Source of the DNA: Sediminibacterium sp.
Lineage (GTDB): Bacteria; Bacteroidota; Bacteroidia; Chitinophagales; Chitinophagaceae
DNA: 64,000 nt
NCBI RefSeq assembly: GCF_030695065.1
Contig: NZ_JAUYTR010000011.1
Location: 496,001 to 560,000, forward strand
Reading direction: 5' to 3'
Shown here piece by piece: positions 34,334 to 43,007 of the stretch (its first letter is position 1; each line of letters opens with the position of its first letter). The position numbers and the translations under genes were made by a program. The notes under the pieces are model-generated. The model searched no databases. It saw only the letters and a list, made by a program, of their open reading frames with translations, and was not told where the DNA came from.

Positions 34334-35676
34334 TAAAGAACAAAAATATTTCACAAGGGGTAGACTATCCAATAATATGGCTCTATTCAATCTTAGTAAC
34401 AATAGGTGTGTTATGCATTTTCATGGTTGAATATAGAGAAGGAGGAAATTGGTTCACTTCTTTTATTGGAGGAAAAACCAATTATAGCAAGCAATTATTT
34501 TTTGCAGGGTTCTGTGCGTTAGTGGCCACTTTTATTTTACTTACAGACAGTAAACTTTTTACCGCCTTTGCCAATTTAATGTATGCCTTTGGGCTTTTGT
34601 TAATGATTGCAACTTTCTTTATTGGTAAAAACATCAATGGTTCAAAAAGCTGGATTCCAATGGGTGGAGGTTTTAATTTACAACCTGCGGAATTATGTAA
34701 AATCTTTACTGCGTTGGCATTGGCCAAATTTTTATCTAGACAAGAAACAGATTTTAGCAAGTTAAAATTTCAACTGATTGGTGGTGCTATTGCAATAGCC
34801 CCAGCCATATTGTCTATTTTACAACACGAATTAGGTTTGGCATTGGTGTACAGTTCCTTTTTAATTGCCATGTACAGAGAAGGATTACCTGCACAAATTT
34901 TAATTTTTGGATCTTCATTTGGGGTATTGGTAATTGCCTCCTTAATTATAGAGCCCAATACCCTATTGATTATTCTAAGTGTGATTGCTGTCTTGCTCAT
35001 TTACTTTGCCCGCAGACAGGCAAGAAGAAATAAAGGGCTGGTTACTGCTATTATTGTTATTTGGATGATTAGTGCAGGAACCCAACGCTTTGTAATTCCG
35101 TATATATTTAATAATGTATTGGAATGTTATCAGAGTACGCGAATTTATAGCATGGTCGGAAGAGATTATAATTGTGCAGACAATGTAAAATCAATTAAAA
35201 AGCAACAATCTGGTAACGAAAAAGCACCTAGAAAACCAGATGATTATAATGTGCGCCAAAGTAAGATTGCCATTGGATCAGGCGGCTTTGCAGGGAAGGG
35301 TTTCTTAAAAGGAACCCAAACAAGAGGAAAATATGTTCCAGAACAACATACCGATTTTATTTTCACATCCTTGGGTGAAGCGTTTGGATTTATTGGATGT
35401 TTTATTTTCCTTTCTATTTATTTAGCGCTATTGTATCGTATTGTTCAAATTGCAGAAAGACAGAGAAGTACTTTTAGTAGGGTATACGCCTATAGTGTAG
35501 TGAGTATTTTATTTTTTCATATAGCGGTGAATGTGAGTATGACTATTGGATTATTTCCCATAGTGGGTATCCCATTACCCTTGGTTAGTTATGGGGGCTC
35601 TTCATTACTTACTTTTACTATTTTGATTTTTATTTTATTAAGACTAGATGCCGATCGTCAAATGGTATTGCGTTAA
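34330..35676 (+). CDS. rodA: Rod shape-determining protein RodA (SEDS glycosyltransferase)
   Basis: A 448-residue SEDS-family integral-membrane glycosyltransferase that polymerises glycan strands for the lateral wall with PBP2. About ten TM helices are visible. Characteristic stretches are NGSKSWIPMGGGFNLQPAEL, the conserved RQSKIAIGSGGFAGKGF loop with EQHTDFIFTSLGEAFGF, and the C-terminal GIPLPLVSYGGSSL. A longer cytoplasmic loop (RRQARRNKG to KKQQSGNEKAPRKPDD) separates helices near the middle. It is coupled to mrdA (4-base overlap) and ends the elongasome cluster. Confidence 0.96.
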   Translation: MIKNKNISQGVDYPIIWLYSILVTIGVLCIFMVEYREGGNWFTSFIGGKTNYSKQLFFAGFCALVATFILLTDSKLFTAFANLMYAFGLLLMIATFFIGKNINGSKSWIPMGGGFNLQPAELCKIFTALALAKFLSRQETDFSKLKFQLIGGAIAIAPAILSILQHELGLALVYSSFLIAMYREGLPAQILIFGSSFGVLVIASLIIEPNTLLIILSVIAVLLIYFARRQARRNKGLVTAIIVIWMISAGTQRFVIPYIFNNVLECYQSTRIYSMVGRDYNCADNVKSIKKQQSGNEKAPRKPDDYNVRQSKIAIGSGGFAGKGFLKGTQTRGKYVPEQHTDFIFTSLGEAFGFIGCFIFLSIYLALLYRIVQIAERQRSTFSRVYAYSVVSILFFHIAVNVSMTIGLFPIVGIPLPLVSYGGSSLLTFTILIFILLRLDADRQMVLR

Positions 35677-35685
35677 TTGATTACT

Positions 35686-36444
35686 ATGACCATTATTCCA
35701 TTATCTGAAGGAAGTTTTACTATTGATAAAACCAAGGTATTTGTTCCATTTAACACTGCTACTGAAGAATTGAATACCAGACCTATTGGTAGTTTGTTGG
35801 TTGAAATTCAACCCTTTCTAGTTATTACTCAGCAAGACATTATTTTAATTGATACAGGCTTAGGATACAATATGTCTAATGGCATACCGCAGATTTATTA
35901 TAACCTTGAAAAAGTGGGTTACAATCCTTCTCAAGTAACTAAAGTGTTGATGAGTCATTTGCATAAAGACCATGCAGGTGGAATTACCACTCGAAATTAC
36001 ACCACGGGCGAACAGTTTATTGCTTTCCCTTATGCCACTTATTATGTACAAAGAAGGGAATTTGAATATGCGATGGGAATAGGATCTGCTTCCTATGTTC
36101 AAGCTGATATCCAAATTTTAGAAGAGTTCAGCAAAGTTGTTTGGCTAGAGGAAGACCATGGTTTTATTGACAATTATATAGAATATCAGTTAACTGGGGC
36201 GCATAGTAAATTTCATCAGGTATTCTTTATTCACGAAGAAAATGAAATTGTCTTTTTTGGAGGAGACGATGCCCCTCAATTACAGCAAATGAAGAGCAGA
36301 TTCGTTGCTAAATATGACTTTGATGGAAAGAAGTGCATGGAGCTAAGGAGAGTTTGGTGGGAAACAGGGCAAGAAAAAGGCTGGAAATACCTGTTTTACC
36401 ATGATATCTCCAGCCCAGTATTTCATCATTCAAATCTTACTTAG
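35686..36444 (+). CDS. Metallo-beta-lactamase-fold hydrolase
   Basis: A 252-residue MBL-fold protein with the zinc-binding signature HLHKDHAGG (about 88-96), downstream GAHSKFHQ (third His site), GGDDAP (bridging Asp) and FYHDIS (last His). Start taken at the ATG at 35686; a TTG at 35677 would only add three residues. Substrate unknown: such proteins include lactonases, glyoxalase II and cyclic-nucleotide hydrolases. It follows rodA by 9 bases, so probably shares its transcript, and its end overlaps the convergent Spy-like gene by 4 bases. Confidence 0.85.
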   Translation: MTIIPLSEGSFTIDKTKVFVPFNTATEELNTRPIGSLLVEIQPFLVITQQDIILIDTGLGYNMSNGIPQIYYNLEKVGYNPSQVTKVLMSHLHKDHAGGITTRNYTTGEQFIAFPYATYYVQRREFEYAMGIGSASYVQADIQILEEFSKVVWLEEDHGFIDNYIEYQLTGAHSKFHQVFFIHEENEIVFFGGDDAPQLQQMKSRFVAKYDFDGKKCMELRRVWWETGQEKGWKYLFYHDISSPVFHHSNLT

Positions 36445-36953
36445 TTTTTCCTAATCGTAGAATCTGCACGATTCCTTTGCATCAAGCGTTTTCTTAACTC
36501 AGGCTTATCTGGTCTTCCTTCAGGACCTTTAGGCTTCATACCACGCTTCATCATTTCTTGGCGCATCATATCATTGAAATTGCGGTCTAACTTAAAAACC
36601 TTATTTACTCTTTCATCGCCATTCAAAATTTTCTTGAAATCGTTGTTGTATTTTTTACGAATAGTCAAAGCCTGTTCTTCAAAAACCAACTCCGCTTCTC
36701 TATTGGCATCTCTTGCTTTTTTGAGTTCTGCCATGTAAGCGTTGTGAACTGGCCAAAACTGTTGTGCTTCTTCTGCACTTAGGTTTAATTGCTTGGTTAT
36801 ATAAGCCACTTTGATGGCTTCAATATTGGGCCTATCACCTGGCGGTGGTGGTGGCATTCCACCTTGCATTCTACCCATTTTTGGTGGTGGTGGTTCTTGA
36901 GCTTGAGCAATTGCTGCTACACCCATTAAAATGATTAATAGAAAACGTTTCAT
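36441..36953 (-). CDS. Spy/CpxP-like periplasmic protein
   Basis: A 170-residue exported protein (signal peptide ending AQAQ) rich in Pro, Met and Arg. A leading Pro-rich stretch contains MPPPPPGDRPN, then helices like those in Spy/CpxP/ZraP: ITKQLNLSAEEAQQFWPVH, and a LTxxQ-equivalent region EEQALTIRKKY. Spy-type chaperones are induced by envelope stress or metals in other bacteria. As last gene of the unit sigma factor - anti-sigma-like - this gene (27 bases after the anti-sigma-like gene), it is probably the effector of an envelope-stress response. Convergent with the MBL gene, whose end overlaps by 4 bases. Confidence 0.75.
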   Translation of the reverse strand: MKRFLLIILMGVAAIAQAQEPPPPKMGRMQGGMPPPPPGDRPNIEAIKVAYITKQLNLSAEEAQQFWPVHNAYMAELKKARDANREAELVFEEQALTIRKKYNNDFKKILNGDERVNKVFKLDRNFNDMMRQEMMKRGMKPKGPEGRPDKPELRKRLMQRNRADSTIRKN

Positions 36954-36980
36954 GTTGTTGTTTTTTAAATGTTAATTCAA

Positions 36981-37451
36981 TTATTCACTCAGATAAAGCT
37001 GCAGTTCTTCATCTGAAATCTCAGCCACTGTTGTTTCAGAAATTGCATCCACGGTATATTGATGCAAACTATTTTCAGGCCCCGCTAAAGCGTTGGCAGT
37101 TTTTAAATACTCGTTAATGGCATCATTAGACAAAGCTTGTACAGATTGATCAATGTCCATTTTGGCTATCTGTTCCATATTAATGACTAACCCAGGTTCA
37201 GTTTTAACTGTTGATTGATTAACCAGATTAAATCCGCCGATTGCTAAAAAACCAATAACTACTGCTGCCGCAGCTAGGGTAAACCATTTACGCCCTGGGT
37301 TCATTTGTACAACCTTGGTCTCCTTCACTTGAATGGGAACTTGAAAATGATCAAAGTAACCAGTTGGTACCGTTTGAACTGGCGTTTTTGCGATGGTATT
37401 CAGCAAAGGCGCTACTTGTTCTAGTTCTTGTATGATTTCCTTGTTTTCCAT
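36981..37451 (-). CDS. Putative anti-sigma factor-like single-TM protein
   Basis: A 156-residue protein with one TM helix at about 57-76 after a basic NPGRKW segment, a cytoplasmic N-terminus of about 55 residues and an extracytoplasmic C-terminus of about 80. It has no recognisable zinc-binding ZAS motif. Position immediately after an ECF sigma gene (37 bases) and the one-TM topology suggest an anti-sigma regulator that would release the sigma factor on envelope stress. That is inference from neighbourhood; I do not recognise the family by sequence. Confidence 0.6.
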   Translation of the reverse strand: MENKEIIQELEQVAPLLNTIAKTPVQTVPTGYFDHFQVPIQVKETKVVQMNPGRKWFTLAAAAVVIGFLAIGGFNLVNQSTVKTEPGLVINMEQIAKMDIDQSVQALSNDAINEYLKTANALAGPENSLHQYTVDAISETTVAEISDEELQLYLSE

Positions 37452-37488
37452 TTTCTTCCATTTTAAGACTCCAATACAATCCCCAGGT

Positions 37489-38031
37489 TTAATGGGATTT
37501 AATAAATTCTTCTACTTTTTTTGCAGCATGATGATAACTTGCTTTAAGAGCCCCTTCACTGGTATCTAAAATTTTGCTTATTTGTTCATAAGTCATTTCA
37601 TCAAAATACCTAAGGTTAAAAACCAATTTTTGCTTTTCGGGAAGTTGCTGAATGGCCAATTGCAATTTCCACTCCAATTGATTCGCATTGAAATTGCTAT
37701 CGGCTTTAACAGTATTTCCATAAACTTCCGCTACGTCATCAAAGGAACTGGTTTGCTTTCGCTTTTTTTGTTCTAAAAAACTCAAACTCTCATTTGTTGC
37801 AATTCTATACAACCAAGTATACAATTGACTGTCTTCTCTAAAATTGTCTAATGCATTCCACACTTTAATAAAACTATTTTGCAGTACATCATTGGCGTCT
37901 TCGTGCTCCACTACCATCCTTCTAATATGCCAATACAATTTTTCCTGATATTGTTTAACCAGTTGAGTAAATGCTGCATTTTTTTGTGAAGGAATTTTAA
38001 ACTGCTTCACCAATTGAGAATCTTGATTCAA
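37489..38031 (-). CDS. ECF-type RNA polymerase sigma factor
   Basis: A sigma-70 family factor of about 181 residues with region 2 (AFTQLVKQYQEKLYWHIRRM, then DANDVLQNSFIKVWNALDNF) and region 4 (QLPEKQKLVFNLRYFDEMTY, SKILDTSEGALKASYHHAAK). No N-terminal extension is expected. The open frame reaches 38175, inside the divergent ppc, so the start is likely near the TTG at 38031 (LNQDSQLVKQF); no ATG fits better, leaving the exact start uncertain. It heads the sigma / anti-sigma-like / Spy-like unit and would direct an envelope-stress regulon. Confidence 0.88.
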   Translation of the reverse strand: MNQDSQLVKQFKIPSQKNAAFTQLVKQYQEKLYWHIRRMVVEHEDANDVLQNSFIKVWNALDNFREDSQLYTWLYRIATNESLSFLEQKKRKQTSSFDDVAEVYGNTVKADSNFNANQLEWKLQLAIQQLPEKQKLVFNLRYFDEMTYEQISKILDTSEGALKASYHHAAKKVEEFIKSH

Positions 38032-38119
38032 TATATATCGATTGTCTTTTAAGTTAGATAAAATAGTAGATGAAAGGTTTAATGGGGCAAAAAAATTTGT
38101 ATATTCATTGGTATCTACT

Positions 38120-40699
38120 ATGTATTTAAATAAACCCATACTGGCTTTCAGGCAAAACGTTGCCGACAAATACACTATTTACAATAGCCTTTTTGCGGCC
38201 CTCCCCTTCTCAGGAATCGCCAACGTGGGCGCTTTACTACCCATATTATTACAATCTTGTATTGATGGATATCAAACTGGTAAAAACCCAAAAGAGATTA
38301 TTGAAGATTTTTTTAATAGGCAGGCACAGGTAAGCAATGAGGCAGAACAGATAGACCGATTGTTCAAATTTGTACAATATATAGAAAGACAGGTGGTTCT
38401 ATTTGATGCAATTGAAGATGCTGCTTTTGATTCAGTTCACCAATTAAATGGCAGTGGTAGCATAAAAGCATTGTACAATGAAGCTTACTTTAAAGGTAAA
38501 CTTCCATTATTAAAAGAAAAGCTGCGCCATTTTAAAGTAAGGGTAGTACTAACGGCCCATCCAACCCAGTTTTATCCAGGCAGTGTTTTGGGTATCATTC
38601 ATGATTTGGGTGAAGCCATTGCAAAAAATGATTTTGAAACCATCAACCTCTATATTCAACAATTGGGTATTACCCCATTTTTTAATAAGAAACAACCTAC
38701 CCCATTAGATGAAGCAGTTAACTTAATGTGGTACCTAGAAAATATTTTGTATCAGTCCATTGGAAATATTTACAATTTTATCAGTAATGAAATATTAGAA
38801 GACGAAAATCATAATCCATTTATTGAACTTGGATTTTGGCCGGGGGGTGATAGAGATGGGAATCCATTTGTAAAAGCTGCAACTACACTTAAAATTGCAG
38901 AATCATTGAGAAGCGCAATTGTGGTTTGCTATTATAGAGATATTAGAAAATTAAAAAGAAGACTAACTTTTTCTGGAGTAGATATATTGGTAAATAAATT
39001 AGAATCACAGTTGTATGAAAATGTGTTTAGGCCTGAAGAAAGCAGAAGGATTCACCAGAAAGAACTATTAGAAAAATTACAAGAAATTAAAGATTTGATG
39101 ATTGCCAATCATCATTCCTTATACATTAATCGGGTAAACAGTTTAATCAATAAAGTAAAAATTTTTGGAACTTGGTTTGCGGCTATTGATATAAGACAAG
39201 ACAGTCGAATTCATACCGCAGTCATCAATAATATTGATACCACACTCAAACAAAAAAATAAAGGGGGCATTTTGCCCAATGATTATGATTCATTAAGCCA
39301 GGAAGAAAAAATGAATTGCTTGTTAAAAATTGATCAAGTGATTGACATAAATGATACTTCCACTGAAATAGCTAAAGACACAGTAGAAAGTATTTTTGCC
39401 ATCAATAGTATTCAACAAATAAATGGGGAACAAGGCTGTCATCGCTATATTATTAGTAACTGCCAGTCGGCATTAAATATGATTGAGGTATTTACCCTCT
39501 TTAAATTATGCGGATGGAATACACAGCAACTTTCGGTAGACATTGTTCCATTATTTGAAACTATAGACGACTTAAAAGAAGCAGAAAAAATAATGCAGTG
39601 GCTTTATCAATTGCCTATTTATAATAAACATTTGCAAGCACGTGCTCAATCACAAACAATCATGTTAGGATTTAGCGACGGAACTAAGGATGGGGGTTAT
39701 TTACAAGCCAATTGGAGTATTTATACAGCAAAAGAAAAATTAACTGCAATCTCTAGACAACATGGTATTAAAGTAAAGTTTTTTGATGGACGAGGCGGTC
39801 CACCTTCTAGAGGTGGTGGAAAAACCAATAAATTTTATGCTTCGTTGGGGAATAATATCGAGAACGAGGAGATTCAATTAACCATTCAAGGGCAAACCAT
39901 TACTTCCAATTTTGGCACACTTAAATCTGCACAATACAATTTAGAGCAATTATTAAGTGCGGGAATCAGCAATACGGTATTTGCTGAAAATAGAATTGAA
40001 CTAAGCCGAACACATAGAAACTTATTGGAAGAGTTGGGAGGTATAAGCCACCAGGTTTATCAATCATTCAAAAAAAATCCACAGTTTCTTCCATATATGC
40101 AGCAGTTTAGCCCTTTGAATTATTACAACAAAACTAATATTGGAAGCAGGCCCGGCAAAAGAGGAAATTCAGATAAATTGGTTTTTGAAGATTTAAGGGC
40201 AATCCCATTTGTAGGCAGTTGGAGTCAACTAAAACAAAATGTTCCAGGATATTTTGGGGTTGGTTCTGCATTGCAACAATTAAAAAATGCGGGGAGATGG
40301 GAAGAAGTAAAATCTTTATTTACTGAAGTGGCATTTTTCAGAACCTTGATTGATAATAGTATGATGAGCATGCTCAAATCTTTCTTTCCTTTAACGGCTC
40401 ATATTCAAGACGACCCAGTATTTGGCCCTGTTTGGAATTTAATTAAAGCAGAATACGATTTAACGCATTCACTCGTATTAGAATTATCTGGCAATAAAGT
40501 ATTAATGGACAATGATGAACCAGGAAGGGCCTCTATTTTAATGAGAGACAAAATAGTATTACCGCTTTTAACTATCCAGCAATATGCATTGCATCAATTA
40601 AAGAATGAACAAATTACAGAGGACCTTAAGATTAATTATGAAAAATTGATCACCCGCTCTATGTTTGGAATCATTAATGCTGCAAGAAATTCAGCATAA
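38120..40699 (+). CDS. ppc: Phosphoenolpyruvate carboxylase
   Basis: An 859-residue enzyme that carboxylates phosphoenolpyruvate to oxaloacetate and feeds the TCA cycle. Catalytic motifs in order: VLTAHPTQ (around 145-152), GGDRDGNPF, GFSDGTKDGGY, FFDGRGGPPSRGGGKTN, and NIGSRPGKRGNSDKL. The GRGGPPSRGGG form and absence of parts of the E. coli allosteric region mark the Bacteroidota type. A frame is open from 38042, but this would overlap the divergent sigma gene; the ATG at 38120 (MYLNKPILAFRQ) is preferred. Its stop touches the convergent DNA glycosylase stop (no gap). Confidence 0.96.
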   Translation: MYLNKPILAFRQNVADKYTIYNSLFAALPFSGIANVGALLPILLQSCIDGYQTGKNPKEIIEDFFNRQAQVSNEAEQIDRLFKFVQYIERQVVLFDAIEDAAFDSVHQLNGSGSIKALYNEAYFKGKLPLLKEKLRHFKVRVVLTAHPTQFYPGSVLGIIHDLGEAIAKNDFETINLYIQQLGITPFFNKKQPTPLDEAVNLMWYLENILYQSIGNIYNFISNEILEDENHNPFIELGFWPGGDRDGNPFVKAATTLKIAESLRSAIVVCYYRDIRKLKRRLTFSGVDILVNKLESQLYENVFRPEESRRIHQKELLEKLQEIKDLMIANHHSLYINRVNSLINKVKIFGTWFAAIDIRQDSRIHTAVINNIDTTLKQKNKGGILPNDYDSLSQEEKMNCLLKIDQVIDINDTSTEIAKDTVESIFAINSIQQINGEQGCHRYIISNCQSALNMIEVFTLFKLCGWNTQQLSVDIVPLFETIDDLKEAEKIMQWLYQLPIYNKHLQARAQSQTIMLGFSDGTKDGGYLQANWSIYTAKEKLTAISRQHGIKVKFFDGRGGPPSRGGGKTNKFYASLGNNIENEEIQLTIQGQTITSNFGTLKSAQYNLEQLLSAGISNTVFAENRIELSRTHRNLLEELGGISHQVYQSFKKNPQFLPYMQQFSPLNYYNKTNIGSRPGKRGNSDKLVFEDLRAIPFVGSWSQLKQNVPGYFGVGSALQQLKNAGRWEEVKSLFTEVAFFRTLIDNSMMSMLKSFFPLTAHIQDDPVFGPVWNLIKAEYDLTHSLVLELSGNKVLMDNDEPGRASILMRDKIVLPLLTIQQYALHQLKNEQITEDLKINYEKLITRSMFGIINAARNSA

Positions 40700-41293
40700 T
40701 TAACTGTCTTTCCAATTCCACAAATGCAAACAAGCATAGGTTCTATAAGGCGTCCATTTTTCTGCCTGCTTTAACATTTTATGCTGCATGGTTTTCTTAT
40801 GAGATGCATCTATTTTGTACAACTTGCACATGGCTTGTTGAATACCTAAATCGTCTACTGCAAATACATCTTCACGCCCTAAACTAAACATCAACAACAT
40901 TTCAACCGTCCATTGGCCTACTCCTTTTATTTGAACCAATAATTGAATAATGGCTTCATTACTCATAGTAGAAAGCATACGATCTGTAATGCCATGTTCA
41001 ATACAGAATAAGGCAACATTTTTTACATACCCAACTTTAGCATTACTTAAACCGATAGACCTAAGTACTTCATTGGGTGTTTCCAAAACTTCCTCCACTT
41101 TGGGTTCTTTACCATTATATAAAGCTAGAAATCGTTTAAATATGACAGCTGCTACTTTGGTACTTAATTGCTGGCTCATAATACTGGCCATTAAACGAAT
41201 GGGTATATTCTTTCTTCGCTTTAATACAAAAGGCTCCTGCGTTAAGATGGAAGCCAATTTTTTATCCTTCTGTAAATGATGAATATATTCCAT
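40700..41293 (-). CDS. DNA-3-methyladenine glycosylase family (HhH-GPD) protein
   Basis: A 197-residue base-excision repair glycosylase. It has the helix-hairpin-helix IKGVGQWTVEMLLMF (about 130-145) and the catalytic Asp in FAVDDLGIQQA, which fits AlkA-type enzymes removing alkylated purines. The N-terminal AlkA domain is missing, so it is the short form as in yeast MAG1-like proteins. No Fe-S Cys cluster is seen. It starts 45 bases from the divergent DUF4440 gene and ends against ppc with no gap. Confidence 0.88.
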   Translation of the reverse strand: MEYIHHLQKDKKLASILTQEPFVLKRRKNIPIRLMASIMSQQLSTKVAAVIFKRFLALYNGKEPKVEEVLETPNEVLRSIGLSNAKVGYVKNVALFCIEHGITDRMLSTMSNEAIIQLLVQIKGVGQWTVEMLLMFSLGREDVFAVDDLGIQQAMCKLYKIDASHKKTMQHKMLKQAEKWTPYRTYACLHLWNWKDS

Positions 41294-41337
41294 TCGAGAA
41301 AGTTAACTAATTTTAAGAAACACTAACTGTAACTAAT

Positions 41338-41769
41338 ATGAAAAAGCAACTCCTTTGTACATTATTACTAACTGTCATTGGAATCAGTTCAAGCTTTGGA
41401 CAAGCTGGGCCAGAAAAACAAATCAGAAAAATCTTGCAAGAGCAAACTTCAGCTTGGAACAAAGGAGATATTGATGCTTTTATGAAAGGGTATTGGAACA
41501 ACGATAGCTTACTTTTTGTTGGAAAAAACGGGCCTACTTACGGTTTTACCAATACGCTCAATAACTACAAAAAGAACTACCCCAACAAAGATTACATGGG
41601 TCAATTAAATTTTACTTTATTAGAGGTGAAGCCTTTATCTAAACAACTTTGGATGGTTTTAGGAAAATGGGAGTTAACCAGAAATGCGGGGAATATAAGT
41701 GGACATTACACATTGTTGTTCAAAAAAATAAATGGTTCTTGGGTTATCATAGTAGATCATAGTAGTTAG
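41338..41769 (+). CDS. Exported DUF4440/SnoaL-like protein
   Basis: A 143-residue protein with a clear signal peptide (MKKQLLCTLLLTVIGISSSFG) and a DUF4440-type NTF2 fold: ILQEQTSAWNKGDIDAFMKG, YWNNDSLLFVGKNGPTYG and GHYTLLFKKINGSWVII VDH at the end. No function is established for the family in this setting. It is divergent from the DNA glycosylase and 51 bases before the SPFH gene. Stand-alone member; no catalytic residues can be assigned. Confidence 0.8.
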   Translation: MKKQLLCTLLLTVIGISSSFGQAGPEKQIRKILQEQTSAWNKGDIDAFMKGYWNNDSLLFVGKNGPTYGFTNTLNNYKKNYPNKDYMGQLNFTLLEVKPLSKQLWMVLGKWELTRNAGNISGHYTLLFKKINGSWVIIVDHSS

Positions 41770-41819
41770 GACCGTATGAATAAAAGAGCTTACCTTGTAT
41801 TTATTATAAAATTTCCTAT

Positions 41820-42728
41820 ATGATTTTAATTATTCTAGGCATCATTCTTTTGGTTGCCGCAGGCTTTATGAATAAAGAGAGAGAAGAATTTATTAAACTA
41901 GCAAAAGGTGTAAGAATTGCTGGTATTGCTATTGCATTGATTGGCGTATTCACTTCCTGCATTAAACAAATTGATGCCGGCCAAATTGGGGTACAGAGTT
42001 TATTTGGAAAAATCTCTAACACTATTTTATACAGCGGTTTAAACATTGTTAACCCATTGGTTGAAGTAAGGGAGGTAGACATTAAAACGCAGAACTATAC
42101 CATGAGTGGAGTAAATGACGAAGGAGAACAATCAGGAGATGATGCAATAAGGGTATTAACTGCTGATGGATTAGAAGTGGTAATTGATTTAACCGTACTC
42201 TATAGGGTTACAGCTAGTGAAGCCCCCAGATTAATTAGAGAAACAGGGCTCGATTTTAGAGATAAAATCGTTCGTCCACTTACTAGAACAAAAATCAGGG
42301 ATAATGCTGTTTATTATACAGCCATTGACTTATACTCTTTAAAAAGAGATTTATTTCAAAATAGAATCTATAAATCGATTGATGAAGACTTTAAGAAAAG
42401 AGGATTGATATTAGAGCAACTATTAGTGAGAAATATCACATTACCCACAAACGTAAAAACCTCTATTGAAGAAAAAATTAAAGCGGAACAAGACGCTCAA
42501 AAAATGGAATTTGTTTTGCAAAAGGAAAAACAAGAAGCAGAGAGAAAAAGAGTGGAAGCAAGAGGTATTGCAGACTACCAGCAAATTATCAGTTCTGGTT
42601 TAGGCGATAAACAATTACAATACGAACAAATTCAAGTAATGAAGGCGTTGGTTACTTCGCCCAATTCCAAAGTAATTGTTTTGGGGAAAGGAAACACCCC
42701 TGTAATACTTGATACAAAAGAAAAGTAG
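41820..42728 (+). CDS. SPFH/prohibitin-family membrane protein
   Basis: A 302-residue protein with two N-terminal hydrophobic segments (2-15 and about 32-47), the Band-7/SPFH start IDAGQIGVQSLFGK, a beta-rich SPFH domain, and a coiled coil with AEQDAQKMEFVLQKEKQEAE. SPFH proteins form large membrane microdomain cages and modulate proteases such as FtsH. The length and motifs fit prohibitin-like bacterial members. It ends one base from the convergent small two-TM gene. No adjacent NfeD partner or protease is seen. Confidence 0.88.
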   Translation: MILIILGIILLVAAGFMNKEREEFIKLAKGVRIAGIAIALIGVFTSCIKQIDAGQIGVQSLFGKISNTILYSGLNIVNPLVEVREVDIKTQNYTMSGVNDEGEQSGDDAIRVLTADGLEVVIDLTVLYRVTASEAPRLIRETGLDFRDKIVRPLTRTKIRDNAVYYTAIDLYSLKRDLFQNRIYKSIDEDFKKRGLILEQLLVRNITLPTNVKTSIEEKIKAEQDAQKMEFVLQKEKQEAERKRVEARGIADYQQIISSGLGDKQLQYEQIQVMKALVTSPNSKVIVLGKGNTPVILDTKEK

Positions 42729-42729
42729 G

Positions 42730-42960
42730 CTATTGGTCAAAATCAATGGGCTTACTCCAAAGTTTAATTTGCCAACGCAAGAACAAGATAAAACTGCTGA
42801 CAAACCAGCAATAAAAAATAATATTTCCCATTGTAATGGATCCATGAAAAAAGGCATGGTCGTACATTATTCCAGCAGTAGAATTAATTGCTAACCAAAA
42901 CAACCCTATAGAAAGGGTATTTACAATTCGTAAAAGGTATTCTCGTACACCTGGTTCCAC
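42730..42960 (-). CDS. Small two-TM membrane protein, unknown
   Basis: A 76-residue protein with two predicted TM helices (about 13-33 and 45-63) and a short charged C-terminus. No family recognised. It has an ATG start, fills the gap between two convergent/same-strand genes, and its stop lies one base from the SPFH stop. Hydrophobic pattern and intact frame support a real gene. It is 47 bases upstream of the M23 peptidase gene start of reading (stop side) and might be co-transcribed after it. Confidence 0.55.
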   Translation of the reverse strand: MEPGVREYLLRIVNTLSIGLFWLAINSTAGIMYDHAFFHGSITMGNIIFYCWFVSSFILFLRWQIKLWSKPIDFDQ

Positions 42961-43007
42961 AGTACAATTTTTACTTATTACAAGTAATTGGCTTTTTTGT
43001 TGCAGGG

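Noticed and set aside
38042..38175. Apparent 134-base overlap of divergent sigma factor and ppc frames
   Set aside because: Both family domains begin further in (sigma near 38031, ppc at 38120), so the overlap is an effect of extended open frames.
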